The notes under the pieces were generated by a model. It saw only the letters and a list, made by a program, of their open reading frames with translations, was not told where the DNA came from and searched no databases. Positions 22,066 to 30,835 of a stretch of 36,200 nt of DNA are shown piece after piece. The DNA is from Chitinophagia bacterium (lineage in GTDB: Bacteria; Bacteroidota; Bacteroidia; Chitinophagales; Chitinophagaceae): contig RFVO01000001.1 in assembly GCA_009928005.1 (NCBI GenBank), positions 66,708-102,907 of the forward strand, written 5' to 3'. Both the position numbers and the translations under genes were made by a program. The stretch's first letter is position 1. Every line of letters starts with the position of its first letter.

Positions 22066-24849
22066 ATGGCAAACAATGACATTCAGGTAGTGGGTGCAAG
22101 GGTGCATAATTTAAAAAATGTTACTGTTCAATTTCCGCGTAATCAATTTATTGTGGTGACTGGGGTCTCTGGAAGTGGCAAGTCGTCCCTCACCATTGAC
22201 ACCTTATTTGCTGAAGGCCAAAGACGCTATGCGGAAAGTTTATCCTCTTATGCAAGGCAGTTTATGTCTCGTATGGGCAAGCCAGATGTAGATTATATCA
22301 AGGGGCTTTGTCCTGCTATTGCTATTGAGCAGAAGGTAGTAACTCGTACACCAAGAAGTACAGTGGGAAGTATGACCGAAATTTATGATTACTTAAGGGT
22401 ATTTTATGCAAGGGTGGGAAAAACTTATTCTCCCATTAGTGGGTTGGAGGTAAAAAGGCAAGATGTGCAGGATGTATTAGAGTTTATCCAAAAAGGGAAG
22501 AGCGGAGATAAAATGGTTATTATAGTTCCCTTCAAGCAGCAAGCTAAAAGAGATTTACAAGAGGAACTCAATATATTGTTACAAAAAGGGTTTGCTAGAA
22601 TTTATTTAAGAACAAAAACCTCCTCCAATATTTTAAGAATTGAAGATGCGCTTGCCATGAACAAGGCGGAAATTGCTAAAACTATTAAAGCCCATGATGT
22701 ATATGTTTTAATTGATAGAGTAGTCGTGAAGGCATTCGATGAAGATGATATACATAGAATAAGTGATTCTATTAGCACTGCATTTTATGAAGGTGAAGGT
22801 GTTTTATGGGTAGAGCAAAATGAAACTATTTTAAAAACTTTCAATAATAAATTCACTTTAGATGGGATGGACTTTGATGAGCCCAGTCCAAATTTATTTT
22901 CATTCAATAACCCTTATGGAGCATGTCCAACCTGCGAAGGCTATAGCCAGGTTTTAGGTATTGATGAAAACTTAGTCATTCCTAATGCAAATTTATCGGT
23001 CTATGATGGTGGGGTAGCACCGTGGAAGGGAGAGAAATTGGTTTGGTGGAAGGATCAGTTTGTAAAAGAAGCCGGCAAAGCTGGTTTTCCTATTCATCAA
23101 CCTATTAATAAATTAACTAAAACGCAAACCACTCAATTATGGAAGGGTGTGGGCAAGGCATTAGGCATTGATGATTTTTTCGAAGATGTAAAAGCGCATT
23201 TATATAAAGTACAGTTTAGAGTAATGCTTAGTAGGTATCGTGGAAGAACTAACTGCCCCGATTGTGATGGATATCGTGTACGTAAGGAAGCCCTGTATGT
23301 AAAAATTAATGGCAAGCATATTGGAGAATTATGTGCAATGCCTGTAAAGGATTTACAAGTATGGTTTAAAGGATTAAAAATATCTGAGTATGAAAAGCAA
23401 GTGGCCAAAAGGTTATTAATAGAATTAGAACAACGCATTCAAACTTTAATGGATGTGGGTTTGGGTTATTTAACTTTATCAAGGCTTGCAAATAGTTTAA
23501 GTGGAGGTGAAAGTCAAAGAATACAACTTACTAGATGTTTAGGATCGAACTTAACTAATTCATTATACATTTTAGATGAGCCAAGTATTGGACTGCATTC
23601 AAGAGATACTGAAAGGCTTATTAAAGTTTTACAAAGCTTAAGAGACTTAGGTAATACTGTAGTGGTAGTTGAGCATGATGAGCAAATTATGCGTCACGCC
23701 GATCATATCATTGATATGGGCCCCCTTGCTGCGCATCAGGGTGGAGAGGTAGTGGCAGTGGGCAATGCGTCAGCACTTATAAAAGATAAAAATAGTTTAA
23801 CAGGAAAGTATTTAAGTGGTGTATTAAGTATACCTATACCATCAAAAACAAGAATATTCAAGCATTTTATAAAAATAGAAGGGGCCTATTTACATAATTT
23901 AAAAACTATTGATGTGCAATTTCCTTTGCATAGCTTATGTGTAGTGAGTGGAGTGAGTGGAAGTGGGAAAACCACCTTGGTTAAACAAGTATTGTATAAT
24001 GCATTATTAAAAGCAAAATCGCTGCCTACAGAAATAGTTGGCGGTTATAATGCCATTAGTGGAGACTTGCATTTGATTGATCAAATAGAAATGGTTGACC
24101 AAAACCCTATTGGAAAATCATCAAGATCTAATCCGGTGACTTATATCAAAGCCTATGATGTTATAAGAGACTTATATTCTAAGCAAGCCCTTTCAAAAAT
24201 TAGAGGTTTCTTACCAAAGTATTTCTCTTTCAATGTAGATGGAGGTAGATGTGACACTTGTAAAGGTGAAGGAGAGCAATTAGTAGAGATGCAATTTTTG
24301 GCCGATGTGCATTTAACCTGCGAGGATTGTGGCGGTAAGAGATTTAAGGAAACAGTTTTAGAAGTACAGTACAAAGGAAAAAATATTTATGAGGTGCTAG
24401 AGATGAGTGTAGATGAAGCCATTGCATTTTTTAGCGAAGAAAAAAACATTGTACTTGCAATTAGCCCATTACAGGAAGTGGGATTAGGTTATGTAAAGTT
24501 GGGGCAGAGCAGTAGTACTTTAAGTGGAGGAGAAGCACAGAGAGTAAAACTAGCTAGCTTTTTAGGAAAAGGAAAAGCAAGTAATAAAATGTTATTCATA
24601 TTTGATGAACCAACTACAGGTTTACATTTTCATGACATTCATAAATTATTAAAAGCATTTAATGCTTTAATAGATCAAGGACATTCCTTAATTGTAGTAG
24701 AACATAATACCGATATTATTAAAGTAGCCGACTGGGTAATTGATATGGGACCCGAGGCAGGTGAAGGGGGCGGCACTGTAGTTTATGCTGGTGTACCCAA
24801 AGGGTTAGTCAAATGCAAGACTTCTCAAACAGGGAAGTACTTAAACTAA
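22066..24849 (+). CDS. uvrA: Excinuclease ABC subunit A
   Basis: DNA-damage sensor ATPase of nucleotide excision repair, acting with UvrB and UvrC. The 927-residue chain has two ABC modules. Walker A motifs GVSGSGKSSL (near residue 33) and GVSGSGKTTL (near 628), and signatures LSGGESQRIQL (near 477) and LSGGEAQRVKL (near 818), each have following D-E-P boxes (LDEPSIGLH, FDEPTTGLH). CXXC pairs near residues 286, 396, 728 and 751 fit the zinc modules. RRYAESLSSYARQFM is the classic N-terminal signature. The ATG at 22066 has TTTG 4 nt before it. Length and motifs are complete. Confidence 0.97.
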   Translation: MANNDIQVVGARVHNLKNVTVQFPRNQFIVVTGVSGSGKSSLTIDTLFAEGQRRYAESLSSYARQFMSRMGKPDVDYIKGLCPAIAIEQKVVTRTPRSTVGSMTEIYDYLRVFYARVGKTYSPISGLEVKRQDVQDVLEFIQKGKSGDKMVIIVPFKQQAKRDLQEELNILLQKGFARIYLRTKTSSNILRIEDALAMNKAEIAKTIKAHDVYVLIDRVVVKAFDEDDIHRISDSISTAFYEGEGVLWVEQNETILKTFNNKFTLDGMDFDEPSPNLFSFNNPYGACPTCEGYSQVLGIDENLVIPNANLSVYDGGVAPWKGEKLVWWKDQFVKEAGKAGFPIHQPINKLTKTQTTQLWKGVGKALGIDDFFEDVKAHLYKVQFRVMLSRYRGRTNCPDCDGYRVRKEALYVKINGKHIGELCAMPVKDLQVWFKGLKISEYEKQVAKRLLIELEQRIQTLMDVGLGYLTLSRLANSLSGGESQRIQLTRCLGSNLTNSLYILDEPSIGLHSRDTERLIKVLQSLRDLGNTVVVVEHDEQIMRHADHIIDMGPLAAHQGGEVVAVGNASALIKDKNSLTGKYLSGVLSIPIPSKTRIFKHFIKIEGAYLHNLKTIDVQFPLHSLCVVSGVSGSGKTTLVKQVLYNALLKAKSLPTEIVGGYNAISGDLHLIDQIEMVDQNPIGKSSRSNPVTYIKAYDVIRDLYSKQALSKIRGFLPKYFSFNVDGGRCDTCKGEGEQLVEMQFLADVHLTCEDCGGKRFKETVLEVQYKGKNIYEVLEMSVDEAIAFFSEEKNIVLAISPLQEVGLGYVKLGQSSSTLSGGEAQRVKLASFLGKGKASNKMLFIFDEPTTGLHFHDIHKLLKAFNALIDQGHSLIVVEHNTDIIKVADWVIDMGPEAGEGGGTVVYAGVPKGLVKCKTSQTGKYLN

Positions 24850-24853
24850 TTGA

Positions 24854-25255
24854 CTATCGTAACCTATCAGCGCTTTTAACTTTCATTTCGTCTTTGTAAA
24901 TATTTACCATAGCCATTATTTGTAAAATGGGTATGATAAATAATGCAAGTGAAGGCAGTGTGAAGCCACCACCTGGGTTGGCTATAACTATTTTGTAAAC
25001 GAAGTATCCAATAAGTACCGATAATAAAAAATTCACTATCACTACTTTTAATTGCAACATACGGTTGCCATATAAAAATATTGTTATAAAGGAAAGGCAA
25101 GCACTAAATGCTAAAGATATAAGTGTGCTATACCCTGCACTACCATTAATTTCTAAAGCAAAGGGTGTAGGTGTATAATAATAAGGGAAACGCAGTACAG
25201 AAAATGCTGCAGCGCTCGCAAGTAATAACCAAATGGTTTGTATTCTTTGTATCAT
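24854..25255 (-). CDS. Small membrane protein, DUF4293 family
   Basis: A 133-residue protein with four predicted membrane segments (about residues 5-20, 45-63, 70-90, 98-118) and a short charged C-terminus (KDEMKVKSADRLR). The N-terminal MIQRIQTIWLLLA matches the DUF4293 family found in Bacteroidota; its function is unknown. It converges on uvrA with a 4-bp gap, so there is no room for a terminator between them. The glyA terminator lies upstream, so it must have its own promoter, which was not recognised. Confidence 0.85.
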   Translation of the reverse strand: MIQRIQTIWLLLASAAAFSVLRFPYYYTPTPFALEINGSAGYSTLISLAFSACLSFITIFLYGNRMLQLKVVIVNFLLSVLIGYFVYKIVIANPGGGFTLPSLALFIIPILQIMAMVNIYKDEMKVKSADRLR

Positions 25256-25280
25256 AGTATAAAGTTAATCTATTTCAAAT

Positions 25281-25306
25281 AAAAAAACCTCCGGGTGAGG
25301 GAGGTT
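25281..25306 (-). terminator. glyA terminator
   Basis: On the minus strand AACCTCC (25300-25306), 7-nt loop, GGAGGTT (25286-25292), followed by a T-run to 25281. It lies 51 bp past the glyA stop and separates it from the DUF4293 gene. Confidence 0.85.
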
Positions 25307-25356
25307 CTTTCTATACTGATTAAACTCATTAATCTCATTAAAGTCAAATGCTAAGC

Positions 25357-26637
25357 TTATCCTAGCTCTGGATACAATACAAATTGCTCCATAAACTTAT
25401 TCACTTCATTCTTAGTCTCTGATAATATGGTTTCATTGTCTGCATTCATTAAAGCTTTGTCAATAGCTTCTACTACAAATGGAATATGTGTTTCAGTCAT
25501 ACCACGTGTGGTAATAGCAGCCACACCAAAACGAATACCTGAAGTCACAAAGGCCGATTTATCGTCATATGGAACCATATTTTTATTAGCAGTTATATCG
25601 GCATGTCCTAAAACTTGCTCTGCCTTTTTACCACTAATATTTTTATTGCGTAAATCAATTAGCATTAAATGATTGTCGGTACCACCACTAATAATTTCAT
25701 ATCCTTTCGCTACAAATGCAGCAGCCATTGCTTGTGCATTTTTTTGAACTTGCTTTGCATAAATCATAAATTCATCAGATAAAATTTCACCAAAAGCAAT
25801 GGCTTTAGCAGCAATCACATGTTCTAATGGACCACCCTGTGTACCAGGGAATACAGCCATATCAATGACATTGGACCATAATCTTAAATTTCCTTTTACA
25901 TCTTTTAAGCCTAAAGTATTCTCACCATCTTTAGCCATCATGATAACACCACCACGAGGCCCTCGTAAAGTTTTATGCGTAGTAGATGTTACAAAATGAC
26001 AATGATTAAATGGAGAGCTTAATAAACCCTTTGCAATTAATCCTGCTGGATGTGCTATATCGGCAAGAACAAATGCACCTACTTCATCGGCTACTTTTCT
26101 AATACGTGCATAATCGATATCACGGCTATAAGCACTCGCTCCACAAATAATTAATTTAGGTTTATGCGCTCTAGCTTGACTTTCCAACATTTCATAATCA
26201 ATCAAACCTGTTTCTTTTACGACACCATAAAAATGGGGAGTATAGGTTTTGCCAGAAAAATTCACAGCACTTCCATGTGTTAAGTGGCCACCCATGCTTA
26301 AGTCCAAACCTAAAATAGCATCACCTGGTTGTAATATAGCAAGCATTACAGCGGCATTGGCTTGCGCACCACTATGTGGTTGCACATTAGTATATTCAAG
26401 TCCAAAAACTTCTTTTAAACGATCTATAGCTAATTGTTCTGTTTTATCTACAATTTCACAACCACCGTAATATCTTCGACCAGGATAGCCTTCTGCATAT
26501 TTATTTGTCATTACACCACCCATGGCTTGCATAACTTGTAAGCTGGTAAAATTTTCAGAAGCGATTAATTCAATGCCTCTTCTTTGGCGTGCTAATTCTT
26601 GTTTAATGATATCGAAAACAAGTGTATCTCTTTGCAT
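25357..26637 (-). CDS. glyA: Serine hydroxymethyltransferase
   Basis: PLP enzyme that converts serine and tetrahydrofolate to glycine and methylene-tetrahydrofolate, the main one-carbon source for purines, thymidylate and methionine. In the 426-residue form, LIASENF is near residue 22, [13 protein letters not shown] near 48, and the PLP lysine is Lys222 in [13 protein letters not shown]. The frame extends to 26766, but the added 43 residues run through the promoter at 26665-26695 and lack family similarity, so the ATG at 26637 was chosen. folD, which handles the same folate pool, lies at the right window edge. Confidence 0.97.
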   Translation of the reverse strand: MQRDTLVFDIIKQELARQRRGIELIASENFTSLQVMQAMGGVMTNKYAEGYPGRRYYGGCEIVDKTEQLAIDRLKEVFGLEYTNVQPHSGAQANAAVMLAILQPGDAILGLDLSMGGHLTHGSAVNFSGKTYTPHFYGVVKETGLIDYEMLESQARAHKPKLIICGASAYSRDIDYARIRKVADEVGAFVLADIAHPAGLIAKGLLSSPFNHCHFVTSTTHKTLRGPRGGVIMMAKDGENTLGLKDVKGNLRLWSNVIDMAVFPGTQGGPLEHVIAAKAIAFGEILSDEFMIYAKQVQKNAQAMAAAFVAKGYEIISGGTDNHLMLIDLRNKNISGKKAEQVLGHADITANKNMVPYDDKSAFVTSGIRFGVAAITTRGMTETHIPFVVEAIDKALMNADNETILSETKNEVNKFMEQFVLYPELG

Positions 26638-26664
26638 AATAGGATATTTTAGTGTGCTATTTTG

Positions 26665-26695
26665 CAAAAATAAATCATTAATAATCCTAGTCAAA
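26665..26695 (-). promoter_or_regulatory. glyA promoter, perfect Bacteroidota consensus
   Basis: Minus-strand TTTG (26692-26695), 19 nt, TATTTTTG (26665-26672). Both boxes and the spacer match TTTG-N19-TAnnTTTG exactly. The transcript would start near 26660 and leave a leader of about 20-25 nt to the ATG. Confidence 0.8.
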
Positions 26696-26696
26696 G

Positions 26697-26716
26697 CCCA
26701 AGTTTCAACACTTGGG
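26697..26716. promoter_or_regulatory. Inverted repeat next to the glyA -33 box
   Basis: CCCAAGT (26697-26703), 6-nt spacer, ACTTGGG (26710-26716). It lies one base upstream of the glyA -33 element, so it would be DNA rather than RNA in the glyA unit: a candidate regulator site. It is not associated with any terminator T-run. Confidence 0.45.
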
Positions 26717-26829
26717 TACCTAATATCCACATTTTCAAGTGCTTTGTCCAAAATTGACCAATTCAAGCTTAAAATTGTACTATTACTAACAGTTATTTGC
26801 TACTTTTAACTCCCCCTAAAAAAGAAAAA

Positions 26830-27822
26830 ATGAAGGCTATTATCCCCGTTGCTGGAGCAGGCGCTAAACTCCGCCCTCATACCTATACACAGCCTAAGGC
26901 TTTGATACCTATTGCTGGTAAAACCATTCTTAGTTTTATTGTAGATCAGTTGAAAGAAGCGGGTATAACAGAATTTATTTTTATAGTAGGGTATTTAGGT
27001 GAAAAAATTCAGGATTATGTAAATACTACTTATCCTAATTTAACCACTCATTTTGTTTACCAGAATGACCGACTAGGTACTGCGCATGCTATTGAATTAA
27101 CTAAGGCTATTGTTGGTAATGATGAAATATTTATTTCGCTAGGTGATACCATATGTGAATTTGATATTAAAGAAGTGATGGAAAGTGAATATAGTATGTT
27201 GGGTGTAAAAAAAGTTGATGACCCAAGACAGTTTGGAGTAGTAGAAATGAATGAAGAATATTTTGTAGAACACGCAGTTGAAAAGCCAGCTATTCCAAAA
27301 TCTAACAAGGCCCTAGTAGGTTTATATAAAATTAAAGAGTCGGTGTTATTGTTTGAATGCTTTCAACAACTGTTTACAGGTAATATAAAATCAAATGGCG
27401 AATATAATTTAACAGATGCCATAGATTGCATGATTAAAAAAGGAGCTAGGTTCAAAGGTTTTAAAGTGAATCAATGGTACGATTGCGGTAAGAAAGAAAA
27501 TTTACTAGAAGCTAATGCCTTATTATTAAAGAAAACAGGCGGCTTGGCGGTTATGCCAGAAACTTATCCTAATAGTATTATTATTGCACCAGTTAGTATT
27601 GCAGAAGGCTGTGTAATTGAAAACTCCATTATAGGGCCACATGTAACTATTGGAAATAATACCACAATTAAAAGCTCAGTGGTAAAAGAAAGTATTATAG
27701 GATCTTATACCACGCTTGATGAAGTGGTTTTAGATAATTCATTAATTGGAAGTGACGCTGCTGTCAAAGGCTTAAGTCGTACCTTAAATATTGGTGACAA
27801 TACGGAGATAGATTTCGGTTAA
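26830..27822 (+). CDS. Sugar-phosphate nucleotidyltransferase with left-handed beta-helix tail
   Basis: Enzyme of 330 residues that activates a sugar 1-phosphate to an NDP-sugar, for polysaccharide or nucleotide-sugar metabolism. The N-terminal nucleotide-binding motif reads PVAGAGAKLRPHT (residues 5-17), then PKALIPIAGK. GDTICEF near 108-114 carries the metal-binding Asp. The C-terminal third (about 235-325) has hexapeptide-like turns (ENSIIGPHVTIGNNTTI, ESIIGSYTTL). The exact sugar (glucose, mannose or other) cannot be fixed. The frame is open to 26797, but the ATG at 26830 begins the conserved domain after an A-rich stretch typical of initiation regions in this phylum. The NMO-like gene follows after 30 bp. 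Confidence 0.88.
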   Translation: MKAIIPVAGAGAKLRPHTYTQPKALIPIAGKTILSFIVDQLKEAGITEFIFIVGYLGEKIQDYVNTTYPNLTTHFVYQNDRLGTAHAIELTKAIVGNDEIFISLGDTICEFDIKEVMESEYSMLGVKKVDDPRQFGVVEMNEEYFVEHAVEKPAIPKSNKALVGLYKIKESVLLFECFQQLFTGNIKSNGEYNLTDAIDCMIKKGARFKGFKVNQWYDCGKKENLLEANALLLKKTGGLAVMPETYPNSIIIAPVSIAEGCVIENSIIGPHVTIGNNTTIKSSVVKESIIGSYTTLDEVVLDNSLIGSDAAVKGLSRTLNIGDNTEIDFG

Positions 27823-27852
27823 TAATTTCTTTATTGGCATTAAACTTTCTGT

Positions 27853-28818
27853 ATGTTTTTTAAAAATAGAATTACAAGTTTATTTAAAATTGATTTACCC
27901 ATTATTCAAGCAGGAATGGTTTGGGCTAGTGGTTGGGAATTAGCTAGTGCAGTAAGTAATGCTGGCGGTTTAGGTATTATTGGTGCAGGTAGTATGTATC
28001 CGGAAGTATTAAAAATTCATATTCAAAAAACTAAAGCAGCCACCAGTAAACCCTATGCTGTGAACCTGCCTATGTTATATCCCGATTTACAAGCGCATAT
28101 AAATATTATCATTGAAGAAAAGGTGCCCATTGTATTCACAAGTGCAGGCAATCCCAAAGCATGGACATCTGTTTTAAAAGCTGCTGGAATTATTGTGGTG
28201 CATGTAGTAAGTAGCGCACAGTTTGCATTAAAAGCAGAAGCAGCTGGTTGTGATGCAGTGGTTGCTGAAGGTTTTGAGGCGGGTGGACATAATGGTAGAG
28301 AAGAAACTACCACCATGGTTTTAATACCGATGGTGCATAAAGTTGTAAAAATTCCAGTAATTGCTGCAGGAGGTATTGCGAATGGGTCTCAAATGTTAGC
28401 AGCATTTGTATTAGGTGCAGAAGCAGTGCAAATAGGTTCAAGATTTGTTTGTAGTGTGGAAGCTTCAGCACATATACATTTTAAAAATGCTATTGTTGAA
28501 TCAAAGGAAGGAGCAACTGAATTAGGATTAAAGTCGTTAGCTCCGGTAAGATTTTTAAAAAATAAATTTGCGAATGAAATACTAGCTTTTGAAAAACAAG
28601 GTGCTACTAAAGAAGCTTTAGCAGAAAGGTTGGGGAAAGGAAGAGCCAAGTTGGGAATGTTTGAAGGAGATATGGAAAATGGAGAATTAGAAATTGGGCA
28701 AGTAACTGCCATGATTAATACCATACAACCAGCTGCTGAAATTGTGCATGAAATTTGGAAAGATTTTCAAGCAGGCGTGGAGCATTTAAAATCTCTTCCA
28801 TTTAGTAGAAATTTTTAA
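27853..28818 (+). CDS. NMO/FabK-like FMN-dependent oxidoreductase
   Basis: TIM-barrel flavoprotein of 321 residues in the nitronate monooxygenase / enoyl-ACP reductase II superfamily. The FMN barrel opens with LPIIQAGMVWASGWELASAVSNAGGLGIIG. The catalytic-His region is AEGFEAGGHNGREETTT near residues 137-153, and the phosphate-binding motifs AAGGIANG near 175 and GAEAVQIGSRF near 195 are clear. The EAGGHNG form and the length fit both nitronate monooxygenases and FabK, and I cannot separate the two by eye. It is on the same strand as the nucleotidyltransferase, 30 bp downstream, with no promoter-like -7 box before the ATG, so it may be co-transcribed. Confidence 0.85.
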   Translation: MFFKNRITSLFKIDLPIIQAGMVWASGWELASAVSNAGGLGIIGAGSMYPEVLKIHIQKTKAATSKPYAVNLPMLYPDLQAHINIIIEEKVPIVFTSAGNPKAWTSVLKAAGIIVVHVVSSAQFALKAEAAGCDAVVAEGFEAGGHNGREETTTMVLIPMVHKVVKIPVIAAGGIANGSQMLAAFVLGAEAVQIGSRFVCSVEASAHIHFKNAIVESKEGATELGLKSLAPVRFLKNKFANEILAFEKQGATKEALAERLGKGRAKLGMFEGDMENGELEIGQVTAMINTIQPAAEIVHEIWKDFQAGVEHLKSLPFSRNF

Positions 28819-28820
28819 GT

Positions 28821-28845
28821 AGATTTTTTTTAAGTAAATCTTTTA
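28821..28845. terminator. Weak hairpin between convergent genes
   Basis: AGATTT (28821-28826), 9-nt loop, AAATCT (28836-28841) followed by a short T-run. It fills most of the 39-bp gap between the NMO-like gene and the SDR gene. The stem is short and AT-rich, so the call is tentative. Confidence 0.3.
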
Positions 28846-28857
28846 GGGAACTAATAC

Positions 28858-29616
28858 TTATGCGTCCTTGTGTAAGTACATTGAATTTGCTTGTGACACA
28901 CAAGTCATCACTAAATCATTAATACAAACATGTTTAGGTAAATTAGCTACATACCAAGTTGTATCGGCTATGTCTTCTGCTTTGAGTGGTTCGTAACCTG
29001 CATATACTGCAGCGGCTTTAGCAGTATCTCCTTTAAATCTTATTAAAGAAAAATCGGTTTCTACAGCACCTGGATGAATAGCAGTCACTTTTATTTTGTG
29101 TTGCAATAAATCAATTCTTTGTGCTTTGCTAATAGCATCTACTGCATGCTTGGAAGCGCAGTACACATTACCATCCTTATAAACTTCTTTGCCTGCTGTG
29201 CTACCAATATTAATAATATGCCCTTGGTTTTTAATTAAATATGGAAGAGTTGCTTTAGAAGTATATAATAAACCTTTCACATTGGTATCAATCATGGTTT
29301 CCCAGTCTTCTATATTGGCATTTTCAAAAGAGTCTCTACCTAATGCCAGTCCTGCATTGTTTACGAGTAGGTCAATTGCTTGCCATTCAGTAGGCAAACC
29401 ACCAATTTGTTGAAATACGGCTTCTTTGTTTTGAACATCGAAAATTAAAGACAAAATTTTTACTTTATATTTTTGCTCAATGGCAGTAGCAACAGCATCT
29501 AATTTTTCTTTTCTTCGTGCTGTTAAAATTAAGTTCCATCCACCTGCAGCAAATTTTTCTGCAATGGCTTTTCCAAAACCAGCACTTGCACCTGTAATGA
29601 GTATTATTTTTGACAT
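28858..29616 (-). CDS. Short-chain dehydrogenase/reductase, YdfG-like
   Basis: NAD(P)-dependent classical SDR of 252 residues. Cofactor motif TGASAGFG (residues 8-15), NNAG (86-89), catalytic Ser139, Tyr152 and Lys156 in the S-YxxxK arrangement, and the HPGAVETDF loop near 180. The pattern matches the YdfG group, which oxidises serine or 3-hydroxy acids in vitro and reduces malonic semialdehyde. The natural substrate here is not known. The Arg-Arg after the second strand (TARRKEK) favours NADP. It is the last gene of the guaB-DUF4105-SDR run, 21 bp after the preceding stop. Confidence 0.92.
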   Translation of the reverse strand: MSKIILITGASAGFGKAIAEKFAAGGWNLILTARRKEKLDAVATAIEQKYKVKILSLIFDVQNKEAVFQQIGGLPTEWQAIDLLVNNAGLALGRDSFENANIEDWETMIDTNVKGLLYTSKATLPYLIKNQGHIINIGSTAGKEVYKDGNVYCASKHAVDAISKAQRIDLLQHKIKVTAIHPGAVETDFSLIRFKGDTAKAAAVYAGYEPLKAEDIADTTWYVANLPKHVCINDLVMTCVSQANSMYLHKDA

Positions 29617-29637
29617 GTTGTTATTTTAAATGAATTT

Positions 29638-30813
29638 TTATTTTTTGAATAAGGCATTGATGCGTCCTTTTTCTACTAGTCTGTAGTTTAATAGCGCTGC
29701 AATGGCTATTAGCATCCAAACTTCTTTGGAAAAATGTTGAGGCAGCCAGTAGCTTGTTAAAACTAATCCTATAATTGATGCAAGAAATACTAATCCAATT
29801 TGTCCGATGGTTTTTGAAGGAATAAAGTAAAAAAATAGAGCCATAAAATATAATGGATGCATCCACATTAAATTATAATTCTGGTAACAGGCAGTATGTT
29901 TTGAAATCATACTCATATATACCATTAAACTACCTCCTACCGTAAAAGATATTAAAAGTAAAACATCTAAAACTTTAGCAAAGCGTTGAGTCATTAAGCT
30001 ATTCCATTTAGAGCAGAAAACATATGCAATTAAAAGAATTATTAAAATATAAAAAGGACTATTGTTACTAGTTGGAGTTTCGCTAGCATAGGTTAAAATG
30101 TTTTCCTTGATAACTAAACGTCCAGTTCTAGCAATTTGCTCATGCAATAAAAAAGGGAGAAAAGCTACTTGAAAATCGCTTGGTTTTTGATCAGAATAAG
30201 CACCTAATAATAAGTCAATGCCTAAGCCAATCCAAGGCTGGCCTTGTTTATAAGGAGCACTTACTACCTCTGAGCGGTAGGATGCAATAGGTAAGGCAGT
30301 TGGCTGAAAATTACTATTTTTAAATAGGCCATCTTTTACACGGGTAGTGCAGTTGTTGGAGATAAAATTATATAAATAAAATCGGTTATTACCCATCATA
30401 TTTACTTGAAGAGCTGTATACCATTTTATTTTTTCTGTATCGCTTAGTTTTAAAACCTGCTCATAAATATTTCTTTTATAGTATTGATATTCGTTTAAAA
30501 AATCGCTGTAGTTATTAACAGAAACAAAATAAAGTAAATCGCCTTTAATAAATTTGGCAATAAAATTAGGTTCATTGAAATTAAAAGTGCCGTAGTTAAA
30601 AACAATATCTGTTTGGTTTATGCTGTCTACTACTCTTACAGCAGTATGTCCCCAAATGGTGTATATATCTTCACCGGCTGCACAAGTAATTATACTAAAT
30701 TGTAATCGGGGCTTGAAAGAGCTGGTGTCTTGTCCCATTGTTTGTTGCCCTATTACTTGATTATTAAATAGGCAAGAAGCGAATAATAAAAAAAGAAAAA
30801 TATATTTTTTCAA
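29638..30813 (-). CDS. DUF4105-family membrane protein
   Basis: 391 residues. A signal peptide or anchor (MKKYIFLFLLFASCLFNNQVIGQ) is followed by the DUF4105 domain (about 35-250), which has WGHTAVRVVD, FNYGTF and the conserved NNCTTR with a likely catalytic or metal-site cysteine. The C-terminal third (about 250-391) has four to five membrane segments and a basic tail. A lipobox-like FASC could make it a lipoprotein instead. Family members occur across Bacteroidota and Proteobacteria; the His/Asn-Cys pattern recalls papain-like amidases, but function is unproven. It sits 22 bp after guaB on the same strand and 21 bp before the SDR gene. Confidence 0.87.
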   Translation of the reverse strand: MKKYIFLFLLFASCLFNNQVIGQQTMGQDTSSFKPRLQFSIITCAAGEDIYTIWGHTAVRVVDSINQTDIVFNYGTFNFNEPNFIAKFIKGDLLYFVSVNNYSDFLNEYQYYKRNIYEQVLKLSDTEKIKWYTALQVNMMGNNRFYLYNFISNNCTTRVKDGLFKNSNFQPTALPIASYRSEVVSAPYKQGQPWIGLGIDLLLGAYSDQKPSDFQVAFLPFLLHEQIARTGRLVIKENILTYASETPTSNNSPFYILIILLIAYVFCSKWNSLMTQRFAKVLDVLLLISFTVGGSLMVYMSMISKHTACYQNYNLMWMHPLYFMALFFYFIPSKTIGQIGLVFLASIIGLVLTSYWLPQHFSKEVWMLIAIAALLNYRLVEKGRINALFKK

Positions 30814-30835
30814 GGCCCGGTTTATAAAACGTTTA

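Noticed and set aside
25807..26470. Plus-strand open frames within glyA
   Set aside because: Shadow frames of a conserved gene with no motifs.
26638..26766. 43-codon extension of glyA
   Set aside because: It spans the perfect glyA promoter, and the conserved enzyme begins at the internal ATG at 26637.
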